A DNA stretch of 56,493 nt, from positions 1 to 56,493 of the forward strand of contig DBDJ01000062.1 in the NCBI GenBank assembly GCA_002293525.1. Reading direction: 5' to 3'. How positions within the stretch are numbered: the stretch's first letter is position 1; every line of letters starts with the position of its first letter. A program made the position numbers and the translations under genes. The DNA comes from Lachnospiraceae bacterium UBA935 (lineage in GTDB: Bacteria > Bacillota > Clostridia > Lachnospirales > Lachnospiraceae). The notes under the pieces were generated by a model. That model did not search any database and was not told the DNA's origin. It saw only the letters and a list, made by a program, of their open reading frames with translations. Positions 24,601 to 33,434 of this stretch are shown here, piece by piece.

Positions 24601-27201
24601 ATGGAAAGTTTACTGAGAAAAATAAAGCCAAGACATTACCCGGTTCTGACATTTATCCTTACATGTATGATTTATGCATGTATATTTTCGGCAACGGGTT
24701 TTCTGGGTGGGGACTATGTCATTGCCAAAAGCGATCTGTACCATCAGTACCTGGCTTTTCTCAAGATGTTCGTCGATGTTTTGAAAGGCGAGGGAAGTTA
24801 TTGGTTTTCGTGGAATGTAGGGATGGGCAGCAATACAGCACTTCTGCATGCCTACTATACCTTAAGTCCCTTTAATCTGTTATGCCTTCTTTTTGGCGAG
24901 CAGCATATGATGACGGCGGTTTTCTTCATTATCGTGGGAAAAGCGGGACTTTCAGCCTGCACGTATCAGATATTCGCGAGCCGGTTCTTGAAGCAGAAGG
25001 GCTTCGTAACAGTACTGTTCGCCATGATGTACGGTCTGTGCGGATATGTAGTCTGCTATTACGTCAATATCATGTGGATGGACGCAGTTTACTTGTTTCC
25101 GGTTCTGATGCTTCTGGCAGTACGGCTTGCAGAAAAGAGGAAAAGTGCCGCTTTTACTATTGCCTTACTGTTCTTGTTCGGGATCAATTTTTATAGTGCC
25201 TATATGGCAGGAATCGGCCTGTTTATCTTTTTTGCTGGTTATTTGCTTTATGCGGCTAAACGCCTGGGCATAAAGAACTGTATCAAGGCCGGTATTCTGT
25301 TTAGCTTGTCGGTGCTTACGGCATTGGCGGCAACAGCGGTGATCTGGCTGCCTGCTTTTCTCTCCCTACTTGCCGGCGGGAGCGGTGATGTGCGGGTATC
25401 CTCTGGCAATGTCAATAATCCCCTGCTTACTTATGGTAATTTATTTATCGGAGAGATGCAGTCGTTCAATGGCTTCGTTCCTTTTGTGTATTGCGGTATT
25501 CCCTGTTTATTGTTGCTCCCTTTTTATGTTATCAACCGCCGGATTCCCAGAAGAGAAAAATGGATTGTCGGGGCTTTGCTGCTGCTCTGGCTCATGATTA
25601 CGTCTGTCTCTTTTTTGGACAGGGCGTTGCATGGATTTGATGAGCCCAATATGTTCCCCTTCCGTTACTCTTATATCATCAGTTTTCTGATCATTACCAT
25701 TGCCTGCCGACAAAGCCTCTATCTTAATAAGGTCAGCCAGAAAGGACTGCTGGCGGTGATTCTGTTTAATCTCTTGTTATATGCTGGGCTGGGGGTTTTC
25801 CTGCCCCAGTCTTTTAAAGAGCAATTTTCCCTGAATTCGCTTCCGGGCTTTTTCGTCAATCTGGCTTTTATGGTGGTCTGGCTGCTGGCAGTGCTTGTTT
25901 ACCAGCAGAAGATCCTGGATAAGCTGGCCTTATGCGTATTGACTTTCTTCTTGGCGGCACTGGAATTAACGGTCAATGGGGCGATGTGTATTGAGAAGCA
26001 GGATCATGTAGAGACGGATCAAATGATTTATTCGGTATTTTCTCAGACTGAAAAAGCCACGATAGAGCGTCTGTTGGAGGATCAGGGATGGTACAGGAGC
26101 TATTACAGCGGGATTTCCAATCGGAACGCCGGAGCGATGTATGGATATCAGCGGATCGGCTTTTTTTCATCTAGCCGCAGTGCGGCATTGATCCGCGCCT
26201 TATCGGGCCTGGGATATTTGACTGGTGAAAACTATGTGTCCGAATCAGGCTATACGGAAGTCACACTGGCGCTTTTGGGTGTAAAATACCGGATAGACGG
26301 ATTTTCCATGGCGAAGGAAGGAACTGTTTCCTACCAGCCGATCGAAGAGTATCCGTATTATTTGAGCGTGGGCTATATGACGGATGAGCAGATCCGGGAG
26401 TATGCATTTACGGAGTCTCCTTTTGAAAATCAGAATAATCTGCTGACTGCCATGCTGGGAAGAGAAATAGTCTGCTTTGAAGCGGTTCCGGCACAATTAC
26501 AAGCCATAAACGGAAAAGTGAATTATTATGAAAATGGTTCCATTATTTTAGCGAGTACCCCGGATTCTTCGGATACCCTATTCCGCTTTGAAATCCCCCC
26601 CGATGAAGATAATCAGCCATTATACGGCTATTTCAGCCGGGTGACAAGGGATCGGTTTAACTATTTTTCTGTTGTCCGAACCCCTGATTTAATGGAAAAC
26701 AATGAAATCACACATGCAGTACCCAGATTGGACGATCCGCGGATATTGCGACTCGGGATTGGGGAATCCGGTAACTATGAAGTGGACATCACATTTACAG
26801 ATGAAAACATGTCGGATTATATTAAGAAAGCTTATTTTAACTTCTACAAAAAGCCAGTCTTTGAAGAAGCCATGCAGGAGCTGCAAAAGGAACAGCTTAC
26901 TGTGACGCAATGGCGGGACGGTTATCTGAAAGGAACAATAGAAGTATCTGGTCAAAGGGAAGTTTTATTCACTTCCATTCCATATGACAGTGGCTGGGAA
27001 ATCCTGGTGGATGGGGCTGAGCGACCAGCCATTGCCCTTATGGATGAAGCCTTTCTGGGGGTAGAACTGACCGAAGGATATCATGAGGTGATTATGCAAT
27101 ACACAGCACCCGGCAGTCAGGCGGGGTCTTTGATCAGCCTGTTTACGATAATAGTATGGGGGGGGATTACCGTTTGTAGACGAATTCTAAGGAAACACTG
27201 A
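24601..27201 (+). CDS. YfhO family multispanning membrane protein
   Basis: This 866-residue protein belongs to the YfhO family: a GT-C-like multispanning N-terminal part (more than ten helices over residues 15-450, with GGDYVIAKSDLYHQY and SWNVGMGSNTALLHAYY near the start), a C-terminal extracellular domain and a last helix near residue 845. Family members are linked to glycosylation of lipoteichoic acid or other surface polymers using lipid-linked sugars. Its place between pilC and the major pilin gene suggests a link to the pilus or cell surface, which is an inference. The last four codons and stop (L-R-K-H) are supplied by repeat B2. The ribosome site is weak. Confidence 0.85.
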   Translation: MESLLRKIKPRHYPVLTFILTCMIYACIFSATGFLGGDYVIAKSDLYHQYLAFLKMFVDVLKGEGSYWFSWNVGMGSNTALLHAYYTLSPFNLLCLLFGEQHMMTAVFFIIVGKAGLSACTYQIFASRFLKQKGFVTVLFAMMYGLCGYVVCYYVNIMWMDAVYLFPVLMLLAVRLAEKRKSAAFTIALLFLFGINFYSAYMAGIGLFIFFAGYLLYAAKRLGIKNCIKAGILFSLSVLTALAATAVIWLPAFLSLLAGGSGDVRVSSGNVNNPLLTYGNLFIGEMQSFNGFVPFVYCGIPCLLLLPFYVINRRIPRREKWIVGALLLLWLMITSVSFLDRALHGFDEPNMFPFRYSYIISFLIITIACRQSLYLNKVSQKGLLAVILFNLLLYAGLGVFLPQSFKEQFSLNSLPGFFVNLAFMVVWLLAVLVYQQKILDKLALCVLTFFLAALELTVNGAMCIEKQDHVETDQMIYSVFSQTEKATIERLLEDQGWYRSYYSGISNRNAGAMYGYQRIGFFSSSRSAALIRALSGLGYLTGENYVSESGYTEVTLALLGVKYRIDGFSMAKEGTVSYQPIEEYPYYLSVGYMTDEQIREYAFTESPFENQNNLLTAMLGREIVCFEAVPAQLQAINGKVNYYENGSIILASTPDSSDTLFRFEIPPDEDNQPLYGYFSRVTRDRFNYFSVVRTPDLMENNEITHAVPRLDDPRILRLGIGESGNYEVDITFTDENMSDYIKKAYFNFYKKPVFEEAMQELQKEQLTVTQWRDGYLKGTIEVSGQREVLFTSIPYDSGWEILVDGAERPAIALMDEAFLGVELTEGYHEVIMQYTAPGSQAGSLISLFTIIVWGGITVCRRILRKH

Positions 27202-27313
27202 TGCATCAGTATTTCCTTAGACGCTCTGCGGGATGCGCACGGATTTACAGCGAAAACTGGCACTTTGTGCCGTAAATCCGGCGCGGGAAACGCTGCATCA
27301 GCGTTTCCCTAAG
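27187..27313 (-). repeat. repeat B2, hairpin-core-hairpin element after the yfhO-like gene
   Basis: This is the second copy of repeat B, inverted relative to B1. It keeps an intact three-part fold: outer hairpins GGAAACACTGA/TCAGTATTTCC and GGGAAACGCTG/CAGCGTTTCCC, and a core with CGGATTTAC pairing GTAAATCCG that encloses GGCAC-ttt-GTGCC and is extended by GCGC ends. It begins inside the yfhO-like reading frame and provides its last codons and stop. The core stem is complete here but partly decayed in B1. Confidence 0.85.
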
Positions 27314-27406
27314 AAAATCAAGTGGATTTTCCTGATATCCTTGGCACTATGGTTGTTTTGTATACTGTCAAGCCTGATATGCCACAAATTATTAACAAAG
27401 ACAGCA

Positions 27407-27458
27407 CTCTATTTTTGTTCATAAAGTAGAAAAGTAAATAAAACTGTAAAAAATAGAG
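27407..27458. other. long-range hairpin in the leader before the major pilin
   Basis: CTCTATTTTT (27407-27416) is the exact complement of AAAAATAGAG (27449-27458), with a 32-nt loop. It lies in the 260-bp AT-rich gap between repeat B2 and the pilin gene. A TTGACA at 27481 has no -10 box at the right distance; TATAAA near 27530 behind TTTTCC is a weak alternative. No cyclic-di-GMP riboswitch is recognisable. Confidence 0.35.
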
Positions 27459-27573
27459 CAATTCCCGTATAAAATTGATATTGACACTGTACATTTTTTC
27501 CAAAATCTGATAATATATTATAAAGGCATCCGTTACATACTAATAATAAATTATTAAAGGAGAGAGTAGAGTT

Positions 27574-28062
27574 ATGAGGAAGGAAAGAGTATTAAGCAAC
27601 AAAGGTTTTTCACTGGTAGAATTAATTATTGTTATTGCCATTATGGCGATTCTGGTCGGTGTATTGGCACCCAACCTGATCCGTTACGTTGAAAGAACCA
27701 ACGTGTCCGCGGATACACAGGTAGCAGATACTGTAAGAAGCGCATTTGTAACGGCTATGATGGATGTCACGGTTATGAACGATGCTGCTTTCTCGACTGA
27801 CACTGCTGAGTTTACGACACAGACATCACTTACAGCTCTTAATACCGGTTCTTTTGCAGCAGCCATTCAGGAAACTTTGACGGGCAACCCGGCAACTGTC
27901 ATTGATGCCGACTGGATTGACGAACAGCTGCGGTCAAACGGTGCTAGTGATATTTTAGTCACGATCATTGGCAACGGTGTAGAGGTTGAGATTGCAGGAA
28001 GTGATGCAGATGCCAGCGGACCAGGAGTTGCCGGTACTGATACTATCGTTGTTGGTCCATAA
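27574..28062 (+). CDS. pilA: type IV major pilin (prepilin)
   Basis: This 162-residue prepilin has a short basic leader MRKERVLSNKG, cleavage before F, and the classic N-terminal helix FSLVELIIVIAIMAILVGVL with the conserved E5. The rest is a small globular domain rich in Thr/Ala/Asp and without Cys, ending GTDTIVVGP. The strong ribosome site (AAAGGAGAGAG) and the position directly before pilD support the role of main structural subunit. Among the pilin-like genes here it is the only one of typical major-pilin size. Gene names for Gram-positive pilins vary. Confidence 0.88.
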   Translation: MRKERVLSNKGFSLVELIIVIAIMAILVGVLAPNLIRYVERTNVSADTQVADTVRSAFVTAMMDVTVMNDAAFSTDTAEFTTQTSLTALNTGSFAAAIQETLTGNPATVIDADWIDEQLRSNGASDILVTIIGNGVEVEIAGSDADASGPGVAGTDTIVVGP

Positions 28063-28134
28063 TCATAACGACATACAATATAATAATATGCTTAGAATGC
28101 TTAAAGCAATAATTATTAGGATTTATCAGGTGGG

Positions 28135-28890
28135 ATGATGGAGTACATGATTTATTATATTGCCGTATTTACATTCGGAATCATAATTGGCAGCTTTTTG
28201 AATGTATGTATTTTCCGCATACCTGACAAGAATGACATTGTTTCTGAACGTTCCCACTGCCTTAGCTGTGGGAACGTTTTGAAATGGTACGAACTAATTC
28301 CGGTAGTGAGTTTTGTGATTCAAAGGGGAAAATGCCGCCATTGTAGCGTCAGGATATCCAGGCAATATCCTTTGGTTGAGTTAATAAACGGCTTGATTTA
28401 TGTCTGGATTGTTTCAGTACATGGTTTTTTACTACCCAGCCTGCTTTATTGCCTGTGTGCCTCGGCATTGCTCATAATCAGTATTATCGATTGGAAAACA
28501 TATGAGATACCGCTTGGATGTAATCTTTTTATCGGTGTACTCGGCATCTTCCGTATCTTGACCGATCCGGTCAGATGGCTGGAATATGCATTGGGGTTTT
28601 GTGCTGTAAGCGGATTGTTTTTGCTTATTTACTGGATTACCAGAGGTCGCGGGATCGGCGGCGGAGACATCAAGCTGATGGCAGCAGCAGGGCTGCTGCT
28701 TGGCTGGCAGGGCATCCTGTTAGCCATGGTCATCGGTTCGGTCATCGGTTCGGTGATTCATATTGCACTGATGAAAATCAAACATAAAGAACGGGTATTG
28801 GCTTTTGGCCCGTATTTGTCATTGGGAATACTTGGTGCCATGTTGTACGGCGGTTCGATTATTGAGTGGTATCTTACTTTTTATAGATGA
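28135..28890 (+). CDS. pilD: prepilin peptidase PilD
   Basis: PilD cleaves the prepilin leader and methylates the new N-terminus. The 251-residue membrane protein has the N-terminal methylase segment (GSFLNVCIFRIP, then two CxxC pairs in HCLSCGNVLKWYELIP and CRHCSVRISRQYPLVE) and the aspartic protease part (SIIDWKTYEIP with the first Asp; GIGGGDIKLMAAAGLLLG with the second). Two adjacent ATG codons (28135, 28138) follow CAGGTGGG. The segment encoding the first CxxC pair contains an 11-bp perfect inverted repeat. Confidence 0.95.
   Translation: MMEYMIYYIAVFTFGIIIGSFLNVCIFRIPDKNDIVSERSHCLSCGNVLKWYELIPVVSFVIQRGKCRHCSVRISRQYPLVELINGLIYVWIVSVHGFLLPSLLYCLCASALLIISIIDWKTYEIPLGCNLFIGVLGIFRILTDPVRWLEYALGFCAVSGLFLLIYWITRGRGIGGGDIKLMAAAGLLLGWQGILLAMVIGSVIGSVIHIALMKIKHKERVLAFGPYLSLGILGAMLYGGSIIEWYLTFYR
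28247..28278. repeat. 11-bp perfect inverted repeat inside pilD
   Basis: AACGTTCCCAC (28247-28257) and GTGGGAACGTT (28268-28278) flank a 10-nt loop within the codons for the first zinc-binding CxxC pair. The mRNA would form a strong hairpin about 110 nt into the gene. Confidence 0.6.
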
Positions 28891-29043
28891 TGTTTTTTTA
28901 TTATAATGTGTGTATTGTGATATTTTTTATTATTTTTAATTGTTAATTTGAATTAGGATTTATTTAATTTTATTGACGAATAGACTTACTTGAAGATGAA
29001 AATAGATTAGGCGGGTTATACCTGATGCCCGTGTGGAGGAGAT

Positions 29044-30687
29044 ATGGCGCAGAAGAAAATTGCTATTTATATCACTAGCGATGTGATCAGGATCTGTGAG
29101 GTGGAGAAATCGGGTTCCAATCTGGTGGTAAGCCGGGCATTTGAAACCAGGACACCTGGCAACAGCGTGGAAGACGGTCTGATTATTGACGTGGGTCGGG
29201 TGGCGGAGGCTATCAGCAGCGCCCTTAGCCAGAATCAGATTAAGAAACCAAAGCTGATATTTACCATTTACTCACGTAAGATTGCCCCCAAGGAAATAGA
29301 ACTTCCTTATGTCAGTAATGTAAACAGAATAGGAGATATGATCACCTCCAATCTAGAAGATTATTTCCCGATGAGCAATATGCAGGACTATATGATCCGC
29401 TGGAATATTCTGGATACGGTGATGTCGGAGGGCCGTAAGCTCTATAGAATCTCCGTTGTCGCCGTTCAGAAGGAACTGGTCGAGTCTTATTACGAGTTGG
29501 GGAGAGAACTGAAGATGCCGGTGATAACGGTAGATTATCAGATCAACAGTCTTGCCAACCTGATGAAGAAGCAGCTAAAAAGCGGCATTTCTCTTGTCTT
29601 ACAGATAGATAACGATGTGACCCATGTAACCATCGCGGACGGGCAGACCCAGCTTTTCCGCCGTTCGATTCCCCATGGAAGCGACACCCTGATTCAGTCA
29701 TTTGCCGCCGATAACCGGCTGGACGAGGAAGAGGCCGAGATCATCCTAAAAGATCCGCGAATGATGGCGGAGAATCTGACGCCGGAAGAGTATACGGAAC
29801 TGGCGCGGGATTATTCTGCTGCGATAACGCGGGTGGTGGAATTCTATACCTCCAAGAATCCGGAACTGCTGATCGAGCATGCCAAAATGTACGGCATGGG
29901 GGCACAGTTACCCGGCTTGAGCGAGGCGCTGGAACGGGTATTGAGCATCGAGATTGAGACGATGCATCAGTTAAACGGCATCCAGCTTAAGAAAAAGAAT
30001 GTCCAGGGCCTGACCCTTGATGATTTGGCTGCCTATCTGCCTAATATCGGAGCCATGATTTCATCCCTGGATTTCCGGATCGATGAGGAAAAGATGCGAA
30101 AGACCGGCATCGGCTACGGTCTGCTCTTTGCGTTGATGGGCATCACCGTTTTGGCAATGGGAGGCTTCTGTGTCTATGTTTATTATGAAGGCTGGCAGTT
30201 GCAACAGACCGTGGCCGTCTATGAAAAACAGATTGATAGCTTGAAACAGGCAGAGGAGATTTTCCTTTCTTATGAGGAGGCTCAGAAATATACAGAAATA
30301 ATCAGAGATTTCAGCGCAGATACCCTCAATGATAACGAATTCCTTTATCTGCTCATCACAAATTTAGAGGAGGTCATGCCGGAAAGCGTGGGTATTACTA
30401 ACTTAGACTCCGCCAATGGCGAGATCGAAATATCAGGTAAATCGGGAGGCAAAGAACCCCTTGCCCTTTTTATATTGGAATTGAAAAAATTGCCTTATGT
30501 ATCCGAAATAAGGCTAAGCACTATGTCTGATACATATGACGATGCCGGTAGAATAACTACTGATTTTAGAATGGAATTCCGCATCGACGTGGATGTTGAG
30601 TATGCACAGGAGATGGTCGGAGGTGATAAGGAATACTGGGCAGGCTATTTGGCCGAGCAAAGCGCTGAGGAAGGAGGGGAGCAATGA
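29044..30687 (+). CDS. PilM-PilN fusion protein of the pilus alignment complex
   Basis: Residues 1-345 look like the actin-like ATPase PilM (KIAIYITSDVIRICEVE at the start; LVLQIDNDVTHVTIADG; YGMGAQLPGLSEALERVL). Residues 355-547 hold one membrane helix (about 357-378), a short coiled coil, and a ferredoxin-like domain typical of PilN (LYLLITNLEEVMPESVGITNL ... ALFILELKKLPYVSEI). PilM and PilN are separate in Gram-negative bacteria, where PilM binds the cytoplasmic PilN tail. Here both lie on one chain, with PilM on the cytoplasmic side. The pilO-like gene overlaps by 4 nt (ATGA). Confidence 0.82.
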   Translation: MAQKKIAIYITSDVIRICEVEKSGSNLVVSRAFETRTPGNSVEDGLIIDVGRVAEAISSALSQNQIKKPKLIFTIYSRKIAPKEIELPYVSNVNRIGDMITSNLEDYFPMSNMQDYMIRWNILDTVMSEGRKLYRISVVAVQKELVESYYELGRELKMPVITVDYQINSLANLMKKQLKSGISLVLQIDNDVTHVTIADGQTQLFRRSIPHGSDTLIQSFAADNRLDEEEAEIILKDPRMMAENLTPEEYTELARDYSAAITRVVEFYTSKNPELLIEHAKMYGMGAQLPGLSEALERVLSIEIETMHQLNGIQLKKKNVQGLTLDDLAAYLPNIGAMISSLDFRIDEEKMRKTGIGYGLLFALMGITVLAMGGFCVYVYYEGWQLQQTVAVYEKQIDSLKQAEEIFLSYEEAQKYTEIIRDFSADTLNDNEFLYLLITNLEEVMPESVGITNLDSANGEIEISGKSGGKEPLALFILELKKLPYVSEIRLSTMSDTYDDAGRITTDFRMEFRIDVDVEYAQEMVGGDKEYWAGYLAEQSAEEGGEQ

Positions 30688-31832
30688 CTGACAGAATAAA
30701 AAAACTGATAATTTTACTTGTTATTGCAATTATTATCGTTGCACCGATTTTTTTCTTTATTCAGCCGACGATGGAAAAGAATGCGAATTTGACGCTTCAG
30801 ATTGAGGATTTAGAAGCCACCAAGACCCAGCTGAATAACTGGGCGTCCAATGCCGGCACATACCGTGAGGAAATGAAAGCGATGGAAAAAGACACGGAGG
30901 AGATTTTTAGCAGATATCCTTCCGAGCTTCTGCAGGAGGCGGTGGTTCTCTTTCTGCATGAAACCGAAAAAGAGGTTCCCATCGTGTTTCGCCAGACCAA
31001 TTTTGGAGAAGATGTGGCGGCTCAGATTACTTCCGAAGCAGAAGAAGAGGCTATTAAAGAGGTGGAAGAAGCGACCGGCATGGAATCCGATGAGGAGATT
31101 CTTGAGGATACGACCACTACTACTCCCTTGGGGGAAGGTCTGGCGAGCACTTCTACTACTAACCGGATTGGCTTCAGGGCGACTTATGAGGGATTTAAGG
31201 AGTTTCTGGATTACATCCTGAAATACGAGGAGCGCATCGTCATTTACGAGCTGGATGCTTCGTATTCGGAGGAAACACAAAATGTGACCGGTAGTTTTTC
31301 GATCATTCATTATGCTATTTCCGGTCCTGACCGGGAAGCAGTTTATGTGACTCCGCCCGATATGATGCTGGGAACGGGCAATATCTTTATGGAAGCTGCA
31401 GGAAGTTCTGCCAACACAGCGGAAGCAGAGCCGTCGGACTTTTTCGTCCTGCTGAACCAGCCTAGTTCCGTCAATGAGGCAAAGGTAGTCGGCCGAACGA
31501 ATGACGTAGCGGAAACCACCTATCTGACCAGCGATGAGAACAATGAACAAGAAATCACCATTATCTTTGAAGGCGAGGACGGTACTTATACCGCCGATTA
31601 CAGCATCGGCGATGAGTCCTACGAGGGAGATGAGATTGAGTTCAATAAAACCGGCGCGATCTATCTGGAGATCATCAGTTCGCCCAGACAGAACGCCGAC
31701 GATGATGTGGCGGCCACCTTTAACATCATCAACAGAACGGATCAGGACGTTTATTTCTCAAGGTTAGGGGATGATCCAGAGGATCCTAGGATCGATATCT
31801 TGGGAGTCACGGGTCCGGTTCTGGAAAGATAA
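30684..31832 (+). CDS. PilO-like inner-membrane alignment protein
   Basis: This 382-residue bitopic protein has an N-terminal helix (residues 7-25), a coiled coil (about 30-75) and an extracellular domain holding a PilO-like segment (FRATYEGFKEFLDYILKYEERIVIYELDASY, with IGFRATYEG as its core). The region after about residue 225, rich in D/E/T, ends in a beta-type domain not usual in PilO. It overlaps the PilM-PilN gene by 4 nt, so production is coupled. With PilN it should form the scaffold joining the motor to the envelope. Confidence 0.75.
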   Translation: MTDRIKKLIILLVIAIIIVAPIFFFIQPTMEKNANLTLQIEDLEATKTQLNNWASNAGTYREEMKAMEKDTEEIFSRYPSELLQEAVVLFLHETEKEVPIVFRQTNFGEDVAAQITSEAEEEAIKEVEEATGMESDEEILEDTTTTTPLGEGLASTSTTNRIGFRATYEGFKEFLDYILKYEERIVIYELDASYSEETQNVTGSFSIIHYAISGPDREAVYVTPPDMMLGTGNIFMEAAGSSANTAEAEPSDFFVLLNQPSSVNEAKVVGRTNDVAETTYLTSDENNEQEITIIFEGEDGTYTADYSIGDESYEGDEIEFNKTGAIYLEIISSPRQNADDDVAATFNIINRTDQDVYFSRLGDDPEDPRIDILGVTGPVLER

Positions 31833-31884
31833 AGAAAAAAAGGGAATGTGCCAAAATATAAAGAGGCCAAATTAAAGAGGTAAA

Positions 31885-31975
31885 AAAAATATAAAGTTAT
31901 AAAAGTGAAATCATTGTAAAATTATTAAAGTGAAATTATTAAAGTGAAATTATAATATAATACAGAGGTAAAAAA
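31885..31975 (+). repeat. 14-bp AT-rich tandem repeats before the minor pilin gene
   Basis: ATTATTAAAGTGAA is repeated back to back at about 31921-31948, with looser copies on both sides (TTATAAAAGTGAAATC; AAATTATAATATAAT). The 179-bp gap has no clear terminator; the AT-rich units contain several weak -10-like boxes. Confidence 0.5.
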
Positions 31976-32011
31976 GAGGTAATTAATAAAGAGCGGAATA
32001 AATAAGCAGAC

Positions 32012-33382
32012 ATGATAAAATTCAGGAAGGCAGCGGTGGCGTTTATGGGAATAAGCAAAGAGAAAAATCGTCCGCACAACCGTGACCAGGGCTTCAGCTT
32101 AGTGGAAGTCCTGATTTGCCTTGCCATTCTAGCCATTTTCTGTATTCCGCTTTTTCAGGGGTTCAGATACTCCGCCTATAATAACAGGCAGGCTCATCTG
32201 GTGCATGGGGCAACGTCTTATGCGCAGGAAACGCTGGAAACGGTTAAGGGTATGCGGATTAACGCCGAAAACCCGGGCGATGTCGCCGATCAGCTGGTTG
32301 AGCTGCTGCAAGATCCTTCAAGCGCTAGTGCTACAGCGGCGCCAGATACTCCAATAATACCGAGTGTTCCCATCTATCAGGAGGCCCAGTATGTGCATTT
32401 GTTTACCCCCATTATTTATACGCAGGAACGGATCAATATCGGCGGCGTGTTATATGATATGGAAGTAGTACTCGATCCGTCGCCGTACAGTACGATTGAT
32501 GCCAGTACCACCGGCATGGTCAATCCGAACAATGGTTTAGAATCGGCAGCCGATGCCAATGTGATGGGTCAGACTCGGATAGAGGATGTAAACGGGATGG
32601 ATTTTGCGGTAATCACTGACGAAATCCACCTGTATGACGACTCGATCCTTAATACTTTTCAAGCAAATGCGTTGTTGCAGGAAGACCTGACCATGAGCGA
32701 GGCCGAGATTCATGCCAATCTTATAAAGACAGTCAATATTGATATTCTGCCCTTCGGTACCGACCGGGTGGAAGTGATCTGTGATGTAAATTATCGCGTT
32801 GACGGTACGGCCTTAAGAGCGCCTTACAACGAGGAGATCTATAACGTCTACCGAGGGGTTTTTGATCTGAATAACGGAACTACGGGCTGGGAAAGCGGCG
32901 GTAATATTTATGTGACTGCTAAGGCATACCGTGATCTGGCTTTCATCGGATCAGGATTGCCGCAAAATCATATTGTTATAGATGGCCATTTCAATGCTGC
33001 CGATCTGGGTAGGCCGATTCAAGTATATTTAGTCCGGTCGGTTTATACGATTGATAGAGGCACGGACGATGGCCTGAACGGTATTCAGCTGAATTTCAAC
33101 AGTGTACATGTTGAAGACGATGACTATTCCAACGTTGGTGATATCAGTTTCAACAGCCGATTCCTTACCGGCTCGCAGAACTTTGACGGGGTAATTGACC
33201 TGCATACCAATATTAAGGGTCAGATTACGAGTCAAGTGATGCAACCAGCGGAAGCCGAGCAGACGGTAACGGTGGGCGAAGAGGTACCTGTCTTAAGAAG
33301 CTATGAAGTGACGGTCACACTGACCGACAGCAATACTGGTACAATAGAAGCATTTGTAGAAGGAACCAAAATAGTAAGGTAG
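32012..33382 (+). CDS. large pilin-like protein (PilV-type minor pilin)
   Basis: This 456-residue protein has a prepilin signal: basic leader ending RDQG, cleavage before F, then FSLVEVLICLAILAIFCIPL. The leader is unusually long (27 residues) from ATG 32012. ATG 32045, behind GCGGTGG, would give a 16-residue leader and may be the real start. The body has beta-rich repeats ending in an EVTVTLTDSN segment. Its size far exceeds common minor pilins (about 150-200 residues), so it may carry an added surface domain. I recognise no known domain there. Confidence 0.75.
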   Translation: MIKFRKAAVAFMGISKEKNRPHNRDQGFSLVEVLICLAILAIFCIPLFQGFRYSAYNNRQAHLVHGATSYAQETLETVKGMRINAENPGDVADQLVELLQDPSSASATAAPDTPIIPSVPIYQEAQYVHLFTPIIYTQERINIGGVLYDMEVVLDPSPYSTIDASTTGMVNPNNGLESAADANVMGQTRIEDVNGMDFAVITDEIHLYDDSILNTFQANALLQEDLTMSEAEIHANLIKTVNIDILPFGTDRVEVICDVNYRVDGTALRAPYNEEIYNVYRGVFDLNNGTTGWESGGNIYVTAKAYRDLAFIGSGLPQNHIVIDGHFNAADLGRPIQVYLVRSVYTIDRGTDDGLNGIQLNFNSVHVEDDDYSNVGDISFNSRFLTGSQNFDGVIDLHTNIKGQITSQVMQPAEAEQTVTVGEEVPVLRSYEVTVTLTDSNTGTIEAFVEGTKIVR

Positions 33383-33434
33383 GTTTTATAACGAAGAATG
33401 ACCGCTCTGAAATGTAGTGCGTGGAGGGCAGCCT

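Noticed and set aside
27233..27424. Small ORF after the yfhO-like gene ending in a hydrophobic stretch
   Set aside because: Its first half is repeat B2 read in one frame and it has no ribosome site; the hydrophobic end (KWIFLISLALWLF) may be chance or a relic.
27314..27573. Cyclic-di-GMP riboswitch before the major pilin, as in C. difficile
   Set aside because: No GEMM-I or GEMM-II conserved core is visible; only a long-range hairpin is present.
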